From positions 1 to 26,591 of the forward strand of contig JADHRO010000004.1 in NCBI GenBank assembly GCA_016777395.1: a stretch of DNA of 26,591 nucleotides, read 5' to 3'. This DNA comes from Chitinophagales bacterium (GTDB lineage: Bacteria > Bacteroidota > Bacteroidia > Chitinophagales > UBA8649). A program made the position numbers and the translations under genes. Below are positions 6,934-13,749 of this stretch, piece by piece. How positions within the stretch are numbered: the stretch's first letter is position 1; each line of letters opens with the position of its first letter. The notes under the pieces were generated by a model. That model saw nothing but the letters and a program-made list of their open reading frames with translations, searched no databases and was not told the DNA's origin.

Positions 6934-7917
6934 CTATTCTTTGATAATCGAATATGTCTGATTTTTTCCGTCAGTTAACTCAATATTCAGCAGATATAAT
7001 CCAGAAGAAAGGTTCGACACATCTATACGTTCATGTTGTGATAAATCATACCGCCCAATTGTTTTACCAGTAGATTCAATTAGGGTTATAGTCCCTTCAA
7101 ATTCCTCCTTATGCTGAACATGTATAAAATCTACTGCAGGGTTAGGGAAAACTGATATTTTCAAATCAACTGAATTAGCACTAATGCCTGTGACAGGGCT
7201 ATCTTTAGTCCTTATGTTATCCAAGCAAAAATATGCCGGGGTCATCATACCCCACCGCCCTACATCTGAAGACTCCAGAGAAAAAAGTAAGCTGTCAGCA
7301 TTTCCCAAACTACTCAAATCAACATAAGTCCATTCATCAAGAATATAATCATCTGAATTATTTGTGAAACGGAAATCCGCTAAATAAAATTCTATCTTTT
7401 CCGTACCAAGCATTCCGTTTTCGTACTTTTCTATATTCAATAAAAAGTAATCGGGGTCATCCCCAGAGGCACCTCCAAAATTCTTCGCATGGCCATCTCC
7501 ATCACGCATACTCAAATAGGCATAAGTACTATTGTTTATATACATCCCCTCCATAGCTCCACCACTAGCAGGACCCGTGAGGCTCATAACAGCACTGCCT
7601 GTTGAGTAATTCATATAGGCTACACCATAGGTCATTGAACCCTCAGCACCCTCAGCAGCTATGCAGCTTAAATCATTCGTAAAACCCGGTGTAGTCACAT
7701 CGGTTTTTGTTGAAACGCTGAAACCAGCCCATGAACCGAATTGGACATCGTAAGAGTTGGGGAAAAATAGGTTTCCATCACTATAGCCACCCGAGAGATC
7801 ACTACCATTCAATGCGGAATTCGGAGCTAAATTAAAATTCTCGAAAGTAGCTGTAGTTTGAGCAAATAAAAAGCTGGTAACAGCTAAACAAAGAACTAAA
7901 GTAATTTTTTTCATCAT
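6934..7917 (-). CDS. Secreted DUF4465 protein with T9SS type A sorting domain
   Basis: A 327-aa exported protein. Residues 1-20 are a Sec signal peptide (MMKKITLVLC..., cleavage after FAQ). Residues ~21-235 match DUF4465, rich in Gly/Asp/Tyr (FENFNLAPNSALNG, SGGYSDGNLFFPNSYD, DEWTYVDLSSLGNADSLLFS, FCLDNI). The last ~75 residues form a type A T9SS sorting domain (VFPNPAVDFIHV ... GRYDLSQHERIDVSNLSSGLYLLNI), so the protein should cross the outer membrane and be left on the cell surface. It starts one base after the BtuB-like receptor stop, in an operon under a cobalamin riboswitch; a role in capturing cobalamin or a related corrinoid at the surface is the natural inference. DUF4465 genes commonly sit next to B12 receptors. 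Start could be either of two adjacent ATGs (7917 or 7914). Confidence 0.9.
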   Translation of the reverse strand: MMKKITLVLCLAVTSFLFAQTTATFENFNLAPNSALNGSDLSGGYSDGNLFFPNSYDVQFGSWAGFSVSTKTDVTTPGFTNDLSCIAAEGAEGSMTYGVAYMNYSTGSAVMSLTGPASGGAMEGMYINNSTYAYLSMRDGDGHAKNFGGASGDDPDYFLLNIEKYENGMLGTEKIEFYLADFRFTNNSDDYILDEWTYVDLSSLGNADSLLFSLESSDVGRWGMMTPAYFCLDNIRTKDSPVTGISANSVDLKISVFPNPAVDFIHVQHKEEFEGTITLIESTGKTIGRYDLSQHERIDVSNLSSGLYLLNIELTDGKNQTYSIIKE

Positions 7918-7918
7918 T

Positions 7919-9802
7919 TTATTTTTTTAGATTAATGTTAATACCGAATTGAGCATTAATTCCAGGCATTTGTCGCCGCTCAACTACGATATAGTTTTGG
8001 TTATAAATATTTTGAATTGAGGTAAAAATTTTGCCTGAAAAATTGGATTGATTGAAATGGTAAGTAAAATGAACATTGCCCACATGATAACGTGGTATCG
8101 CGTCATTAGCTCCGATGGTTTCTCCTACTACTTGGTGCTGATATTGAATTGCCCAATGACTAATTTGTAAAGAAATATTTGCAGTTGACTGATAAATTGG
8201 TGTATAAAACAATTGATCACCTTTTGATAATTTGGGTAAATCCAAATCTATACGGTAGCTGGATTTCGTATAGTCAAATCCAAGTCCTGCTTGAAAGCTA
8301 AATTTATGCTTATGATATTTATAATCCAGCTTAGTTGTCGAGCCGTAGGACCATACCTTTGCAATATTACTAGCACTCCAAAAGAAACCAATATCACTGG
8401 GCGCCCATAAAATCCAATCCTCTATATTCCGATTAAAAATAGAACTGCTTATTGCAATGCTGTGTCGTTTGCGACTCCACTCTCCAGCAAGTCCAATCTC
8501 TTGGCTCCATCCCCGTTCGGGTTTAAGCTCAATATTACCGCCAGGATTCCAATAGAGGTCATTTAAAGTGGGTAATCTGAACTCGCGTGAAATCTTAAGT
8601 TTCAGAATTAATCGATTTCCAAGTGCTTGTTTAACTCCAAAATATGGAACAGGAAGTAAAAATCGCTTATCAATCCACTCTTCACGAAGACTCAATTGCA
8701 CTTGAGTTTTAGGGCGACTATATTTGTAAGAAATCAAGCCTGCTATTTTAAGTTGCGTTACCTCACCTTGATAAGACTGGCTGTATGCCTTGGCTCTTGT
8801 GGTGGTATTAGCAAATTCTAGTTTATGTCTCCTATTGACTTGATAGGTATAATTAAGCTCTCCTAAAGTAGTATTAAACTTATTGAGTGCCTCGAGTTGT
8901 ATTTGGGGGTCATTAAAAAATTGCATCTCTCGATAATGCCCTATTCTAGTTTGTAGTAAATGTTTTTTGAAAGTAAACTTCCAAAGCCCCATAAATCTTT
9001 TGAAATTGTCGGTTTGATAGGCCTCGCTGCTTCGTTGTGTCAATGTCGGTGGAATTTCTTTATCCGATTCTTGCACCCAAGCATGGATAATTAGTTCATT
9101 CTTGTTATTTGGTTTTAGATAAAAAGATTGTAATATCCCGAGTTGTAAAAATGCCGCGTTGCGCTGCCTGTAATTGTCTACATTGGGAGCTGGCCTGACA
9201 AGTATATCATTTTTACCTTTTTGAAAACTTAATTTACTTACACTTTGAAACTTTTTATTGCCTGCGGCAATCTTAAGTCGTTGTTGCAAGTTGGAGAAAC
9301 TGGCAATACTCGAAAAATAATCCAATTCAAAATTTTGGGTATAGCTCGCTTGGTTAGTTATCCCAATTACTCCACCAATTGCCCCACTACCCCAGGAGGA
9401 GCTGTTACCGCCCACCTGCAAGCTAATTTCATCACTAAAACTTACTGGCACAAGTGACAAATCAAGCAACCCCAACATTGGACTTTGCACAGGTAGGCCA
9501 TTCCACAACAAAAGGGTTTGAGATGCACTTGCTCCTTGAATACTGACCGTAGACAAACTATTCCCTCCATAAGATTTGATATAGACATTGCTTTCTTGCA
9601 ATAGAAAATCGCCCAAGCTACTGTATGCTCTTGATTGCAAAACCGCGCTATCCCATGTATAATTCTCCAGACCGATAGCTGCTTGGCGAACCCTCTCCAC
9701 CTGCATTTCTGGAAGAAGAACGGTCGTATCCACTTGAGCGAGTATAGCACTGCAATTAGCAAGCGCAAGTAGATGTAAAATGTGTTTTAGAATGTGCTTC
9801 AA
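7919..9802 (-). CDS. btuB: TonB-dependent receptor, BtuB-like (cobalamin uptake)
   Basis: A 627-aa outer-membrane receptor. It has a signal peptide (residues 1-22, ending AILAQ), a plug domain around 50-150 (SLGDFLLQESNVYIKSYGG, STVSIQGASASQTLLLWNG, WGSGAIGGVIGI) and a long run of amphipathic strands forming the barrel. The overall form is that of small BtuB/vitamin-type receptors, without the N-terminal carboxypeptidase-like domain seen in SusC types. Substrate assignment to B12 rests mainly on the riboswitch directly upstream and on the neighbouring DUF4465 gene. The start is TTG at 9802: an in-frame TAA lies five codons upstream and the first ATG is past the signal peptide, so TTG is the only usable common start codon. 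Confidence 0.9.
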   Translation of the reverse strand: MKHILKHILHLLALANCSAILAQVDTTVLLPEMQVERVRQAAIGLENYTWDSAVLQSRAYSSLGDFLLQESNVYIKSYGGNSLSTVSIQGASASQTLLLWNGLPVQSPMLGLLDLSLVPVSFSDEISLQVGGNSSSWGSGAIGGVIGITNQASYTQNFELDYFSSIASFSNLQQRLKIAAGNKKFQSVSKLSFQKGKNDILVRPAPNVDNYRQRNAAFLQLGILQSFYLKPNNKNELIIHAWVQESDKEIPPTLTQRSSEAYQTDNFKRFMGLWKFTFKKHLLQTRIGHYREMQFFNDPQIQLEALNKFNTTLGELNYTYQVNRRHKLEFANTTTRAKAYSQSYQGEVTQLKIAGLISYKYSRPKTQVQLSLREEWIDKRFLLPVPYFGVKQALGNRLILKLKISREFRLPTLNDLYWNPGGNIELKPERGWSQEIGLAGEWSRKRHSIAISSSIFNRNIEDWILWAPSDIGFFWSASNIAKVWSYGSTTKLDYKYHKHKFSFQAGLGFDYTKSSYRIDLDLPKLSKGDQLFYTPIYQSTANISLQISHWAIQYQHQVVGETIGANDAIPRYHVGNVHFTYHFNQSNFSGKIFTSIQNIYNQNYIVVERRQMPGINAQFGININLKK

Positions 9803-9914
9803 TTTCTTTTTACTTTAACTTTCAAAAGAAAAATACAAGCAAGCGCATAGGTAAGAAATTACCACGCGGTTAAATGTAGAATTCACTTTTCTTCCGAAAG
9901 TTTTTCCAATTAAT

Positions 9915-10078
9915 CTAGTGGCAGGTATTCTGGCTCATTCCATTTTTAACGCCTTCCCATTTAATTAAACAGTGGCATAATGCTAAAAACTTTTTGGAAT
10001 TTACAGCAGCGGAGACTGCTCCCGATTTACACGGGATTCCCTTTTAAATTTGGATATTACATCCAAATCACCAATAGA
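9915..10078 (-). ncRNA. Cobalamin (adenosylcobalamin-type) riboswitch
   Basis: Read on the minus strand, the leader holds the conserved blocks in the right order: GGTG near 10072, a 7-bp hairpin TTTGGAT/ATCCAAA (10047-10067), GGGAATCCCGTGTAAATCGGGA (stem with GGGAA entry), GCAGTCTCCGCTGCTGTAA (10002-10020), TGCCACTG (9970-9977), GGGAAGGCG (about 9951-9959) and the 3' B12 box GAGCCAGAATACCTGCCAC ending near 9918. These are the signature elements of the cobalamin riboswitch, which shuts down expression when B12 is plentiful. About 115 bases lie between it and the receptor start; I see no strong poly-T terminator there, so control may act on translation, perhaps through small hairpins such as GGTAA/TTACC near 9855-9868. 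Confidence 0.95.
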
Positions 10079-10081
10079 TTA

Positions 10082-10089
10082 CAAATGTA
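10082..10089 (-). promoter_or_regulatory. -7 promoter box for the B12 operon
   Basis: The minus strand reads TACATTTG, an exact TAnnTTTG match, about 10 bases before the first conserved riboswitch base. Transcription would therefore start right at the 5' end of the aptamer. It lies 41 bases past the uvrA stop. A -33 TTG is not obvious (a CATTTA lies at about the right place). Confidence 0.6.
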
Positions 10090-10130
10090 ATTTAAAATTT
10101 GAATAAATGTGAAGCGAATTAGCTAAAAAA

Positions 10131-12983
10131 CTATTCTAGCTCCAATTTTAAAAACTTACCGGTATAACTTGTAGGGTGTTTGGCTAGGTCTTCAGGTGTT
10201 CCTTCAAAAAGGATTTCGCCCCCTTTATCTCCGCCTTCCGGTCCTATGTCGATAACATGATCTGCTACTTTAACTACATCCATGTTATGTTCAATAACCA
10301 AAACGGTATTCCCCTTATCTACTAGCTTGTTAAGCACGCCGAGTAAGACGTTAATATCTTCGAAGTGAAGTCCTGTGGTTGGCTCATCTAAGATATAGAA
10401 GGTTTGTCCAGTATCTTTTTTACTTAATTCTGCAGAAAGTTTAACTCGCTGAGCTTCCCCGCCGGAAATGGTCGTAGAGCTTTGCCCTAGCCTCAAATAC
10501 CCTAATCCAACATCCTTTAAAGTTTTTACTTTTCGGTAGATTCTAGGTTGAGATTCAAAAAATTCGCAAGCATCATCAACGGTCATCTCCAAAACATCAT
10601 AAATAGATTTTCCTTTAAATCTAATTTCTAAAGTTTCTCGATTATATCGCTTGCCCATACAAATTGGACATTCGACTTCTACGTTAGGAAGAAAGTTCAT
10701 TTCTATAACCTTAACACCTCCACCGCCGCATTCCTCGCATCTTCCCCCTTTGACATTAAAGGAAAACCTTCCGGGTGCAAATCCTCGGATTTTTGCTTCA
10801 GGAGTTACCGCAAATAATTTCCTTATTTCATCAAAAACTTTGATATAAGTGGCAGGATTCGAACGGGGAGTTCTTCCGATAGGGGATTGATCGATTTCTA
10901 TGACCTTGTCAATATGTTTTAAGCCCGTTATAGACTTGTAAGGCAATGGTTTTGTTCTTGCTTTGTAAATATATTTGTGCAGTATGGGATATAAGGTTTC
11001 ATTCACGATGGTAGACTTACCACTTCCAGATACTCCGGTAACACAAATAAATTTTTCTAAATCAAACGCTAGAGTTACATTTTTTAAATTATTGCCCGTC
11101 ATACCACTAAGCACGATTTGTTTTCCACTTCCCTTTCTTCGATTTGCAGGGACGGCAATCTCTTTTTTACCAAATAAATAATCAGCAGTTGTGGTTTTCA
11201 CATTTTTAAAACTAGCTGGAATACCTTCAGCTACGATTTCACCACCATACTCCCCTGCTGCAGGACCGATATCCACTAAGTAATCGCATGCCAGCATGAT
11301 ATCTTTATCATGTTCAACAACAATTACGGTGTTGTCACTTTCCGCTAATTTCTTTAAAGAAGCAATTAATTTTACATTATCCCGCTGATGTAATCCAATG
11401 CTGGGCTCATCCAGAATATAGGTTACACCGCTTAACTGGGAACCAATTTGTGTCGCTAAGCGAATTCGCTGTGCTTCTCCTCCCGACAAACTTCGTGCAG
11501 GACGATCTAAACTCAAGTAATCTAAACCTACATCAAGCAGAAAACTTATCCTTTCTCTAATTTCTTTAAGTACTTCAACGGCGATTTCATTTTGCTTAAT
11601 ACTTAATCGTCTTTCGATGTCTTTCAGCCATTGAAAAAGACTGTTAATATTCATGGCTGAAATTTGACCAATATGCAGCCCATCTATCTTGAAGGATAAT
11701 GATTCTTTCTTTAATCTATAGCCATTACAACTCGGGCAAGTTTCTTGTTCCATATATTGCTCAGCCCATTTACGGATGCTATCTGAAGTTGTATCGCGAT
11801 AACTTCGAATAAGCATTGCCTCAACTCCTCCATTTTCGATAGTATACCATCGATCCGCATCCGAAATATTTACTTCTTCCGACGGTGTTTCTTGTTTCGG
11901 ATCTCCGTATAAGAGTAGATTTAAGGTATCCCTATCCATCTCACCCACAGGTTCAGCCAAATTAAAATTGAATTTTTTGGAGAGCCTTTTTAACTCTTTA
12001 AACAAGTATCCGTCTCGACGTATTCCCAAGGGTGCAATCCCTCCTTTATTGATGCTTAGTTTTTTGTCGGGTAACATGGCATCCTCATTAACTTGCATCT
12101 TGTATCCTAGGCCTTTGCAAGAAGGACACATTCCATAGGGCGAGTTGTATGAAAATGAATTTGGAGAAGGCGCATCATAAGAGATTCCACTTTCCCTATC
12201 CATTAAATTTTTACTAAAGGGATAAGTCTTATTTTCTTCAATATTTAGTATGAATAATAGACCATCTCCCAATTTCATTGCCTTATCAATGGATGTAAGT
12301 AAACGATGGTCATTTTCCTCTTTCACATTTAAGCGATCCACTACAGCCTCTATGTCGTGTACTTTATATCGATCCACTTGCATTTTAGGAACAATTTCTA
12401 AAATCTCACCATCGACACGTACTTTTAAAAACCCTCTTTTAAAAAGGGAGTCAAAAAGCTCTCTATAATGCCCTTTACGCCCTTTTACCTGAGGAGCAAG
12501 AACCACAATATTTTTATTTTTGAAAGTCTCTCGAATTGTTTCAATCACCTGGCTTTCAGTAAACTGCTCCATTTTTTTTCCTGAGACATAGGAATAGGCA
12601 TCTGAAGCTCTAGCATAAAGTAATCGGAAGAAATCATATACTTCTGTTATCGTTCCAACTGTACTTCTTGGATTCTTACTTACGGTTTTTTGTTCGATTG
12701 AAATCACCGGACTGAGTCCTGTAATGCTATCCACGTCCGGTCTTTCCATATTACCCATAAACTGGCGGGCATAATTAGAAAAAGTATCTAAGTACCTGCG
12801 CTGCCCTTCAGCATATATGGTATCAAAAGCCAAAGAAGATTTTCCACTGCCACTTATTCCTGTAATCACCACCATCTGGTTTCTCGGAATTCGCACAGAT
12901 AGGTTTTTTAAATTATGTACTCTGGTGCCTTCTATGTCAATAAATGCAGGCTCCGAAATTCTATGGTCACTTTTTTTCTTCAT
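10131..12983 (-). CDS. uvrA: Excinuclease ABC subunit A (nucleotide excision repair)
   Basis: The damage-recognition ATPase that, with UvrB, finds bulky DNA lesions. It has the tandem ABC architecture: Walker A GISGSGKSS (residues 42-50) and GVSGSGKST in the second half, ABC signatures LSGGEAQRIRLA and ISGGEAQRVKLS, Walker B phrases YILDEPSIGLH and YILDEPTTGLH, and Cys pairs for zinc (CPSCKGLGY, CPSCNGY, CEECGGGGV...CPICMGKRY). I place the start at ATG 12983 (950 aa) instead of a TTG seven codons upstream, because an exact TACCTTTG -7 box overlaps that longer version and would leave ATG 12983 at the head of an almost leaderless mRNA. It is a single gene, preceded by a palindromic terminator and followed by the B12 operon promoter. 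The only other excision-repair-type gene here is the UvrD/PcrA helicase. Confidence 0.98.
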   Translation of the reverse strand: MKKKSDHRISEPAFIDIEGTRVHNLKNLSVRIPRNQMVVITGISGSGKSSLAFDTIYAEGQRRYLDTFSNYARQFMGNMERPDVDSITGLSPVISIEQKTVSKNPRSTVGTITEVYDFFRLLYARASDAYSYVSGKKMEQFTESQVIETIRETFKNKNIVVLAPQVKGRKGHYRELFDSLFKRGFLKVRVDGEILEIVPKMQVDRYKVHDIEAVVDRLNVKEENDHRLLTSIDKAMKLGDGLLFILNIEENKTYPFSKNLMDRESGISYDAPSPNSFSYNSPYGMCPSCKGLGYKMQVNEDAMLPDKKLSINKGGIAPLGIRRDGYLFKELKRLSKKFNFNLAEPVGEMDRDTLNLLLYGDPKQETPSEEVNISDADRWYTIENGGVEAMLIRSYRDTTSDSIRKWAEQYMEQETCPSCNGYRLKKESLSFKIDGLHIGQISAMNINSLFQWLKDIERRLSIKQNEIAVEVLKEIRERISFLLDVGLDYLSLDRPARSLSGGEAQRIRLATQIGSQLSGVTYILDEPSIGLHQRDNVKLIASLKKLAESDNTVIVVEHDKDIMLACDYLVDIGPAAGEYGGEIVAEGIPASFKNVKTTTADYLFGKKEIAVPANRRKGSGKQIVLSGMTGNNLKNVTLAFDLEKFICVTGVSGSGKSTIVNETLYPILHKYIYKARTKPLPYKSITGLKHIDKVIEIDQSPIGRTPRSNPATYIKVFDEIRKLFAVTPEAKIRGFAPGRFSFNVKGGRCEECGGGGVKVIEMNFLPNVEVECPICMGKRYNRETLEIRFKGKSIYDVLEMTVDDACEFFESQPRIYRKVKTLKDVGLGYLRLGQSSTTISGGEAQRVKLSAELSKKDTGQTFYILDEPTTGLHFEDINVLLGVLNKLVDKGNTVLVIEHNMDVVKVADHVIDIGPEGGDKGGEILFEGTPEDLAKHPTSYTGKFLKLELE

Positions 12984-12991
12984 GAATTTTG

Positions 12992-12999
12992 CAAAGGTA
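12992..12999 (-). promoter_or_regulatory. -7 promoter box for uvrA
   Basis: The minus strand reads TACCTTTG, an exact match to TAnnTTTG, ending eight bases before the ATG at 12983. This determines the uvrA start call and predicts a leader of a few bases at most. Confidence 0.6.
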
Positions 13000-13021
13000 A
13001 TCAAGAAAAGAAGATGAATAA

Positions 13022-13053
13022 AAAAAACCTACAGGAATTCCTGTAGGTTTTTT
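13022..13053 (-). terminator. Perfect 32-base palindromic terminator
   Basis: The sequence AAAAAACCTACAGGAA at 13022-13037 is followed directly by its exact complement up to 13053. As RNA it makes a hairpin with a CCTACAGG stem, an AATT loop and a T tract on either strand, so it can stop transcription in both directions. It ends 24 bases after the lipoprotein gene at 13078 and lies upstream of the uvrA promoter, insulating the two. Confidence 0.9.
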
Positions 13054-13077
13054 AGTTTATAGTAATGTGAAACTTAT

Positions 13078-13716
13078 TTATTTAGCTCCCGCTTCAATCG
13101 GTGTATTCGGATTGATATGATATGCATATTCGTATACCGTAACATTAGATCCATCTGCAGTCATACTTAATCGCATCCAGGCATAATGTGTATTACCTGC
13201 CGCTTGAATGCTTAATCCAACATATTTGTCTTGTCCTAAAAATTGCCCAGCAGTAATTTCTTGGCCATAATAAGTGCCTTTCAAACCTAAATAACCATAA
13301 TCCAACCATGTTACTTGAGAAGGCCCAATTGAATTACCTTCACTCAATGCAGTTGCAAAGTCCTCCATATAGCTATTACCACCTACGATTATTGATTCTG
13401 ATTGAGTTAAAACTTGCCCACCATTTAAACCGCTGATATATCCATAGTTAACCGATGTGCTAGTCCCCCCGTAGGTATAATTATAATTATATGCTCCGAT
13501 AGAAACGTCTAATATGCCATCGCCGTTAATATCAATTTCCACTTCATTTCCCGAATTATTCATCGATGTGATAGAAATATCCGGATTAACATCCGTTTCT
13601 ATAATATTGGGATCATTTGAATCATCTTTCTTACAAGCTGCTATCATAGTTATGGCAGCTCCCGCAAGAACAGAATACTTGGTCATTTTCTTTGATAAGG
13701 CTGAATTCTTTTTCAT
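13078..13716 (-). CDS. Putative lipoprotein, beta-rich with a Ca-binding-like loop
   Basis: A 212-aa exported protein. The N-terminus is long and basic (MKKNSALSKKMTKYS), followed by a hydrophobic run and the lipobox MIAAC (lipidated Cys near residue 28), then a Lys/Asp-rich linker. The mature chain has a DINGDGILDVSI segment that resembles a calcium-binding DxNGDGxxD loop, then Tyr/Gly/Asn-rich strands. The C-terminal stretch HYAWMRLSMTADGSNVTVYEYAYHINPNTPIEAG resembles a tail seen in many Flavobacteriia surface proteins. Function unknown. It begins 33 bases after the phosphodiesterase-TPR-sulfotransferase stop and may be cotranscribed with it; the shared terminator follows at 13022-13053. 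Confidence 0.8.
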   Translation of the reverse strand: MKKNSALSKKMTKYSVLAGAAITMIAACKKDDSNDPNIIETDVNPDISITSMNNSGNEVEIDINGDGILDVSIGAYNYNYTYGGTSTSVNYGYISGLNGGQVLTQSESIIVGGNSYMEDFATALSEGNSIGPSQVTWLDYGYLGLKGTYYGQEITAGQFLGQDKYVGLSIQAAGNTHYAWMRLSMTADGSNVTVYEYAYHINPNTPIEAGAK

Positions 13717-13749
13717 AATATTACTATTTGATAGTCTAAATATAATTAA

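Noticed and set aside
10047..10067. TTTGGAT/ATCCAAA hairpin as a terminator for uvrA
   Set aside because: It has no T tract and fits the 5' stem of the cobalamin riboswitch instead.
12984..13004. Seven-codon longer UvrA beginning at a TTG
   Set aside because: The exact TACCTTTG -7 box at 12992-12999 lies within it, and the ATG at 12983 is a normal start. The extension is not part of the family.
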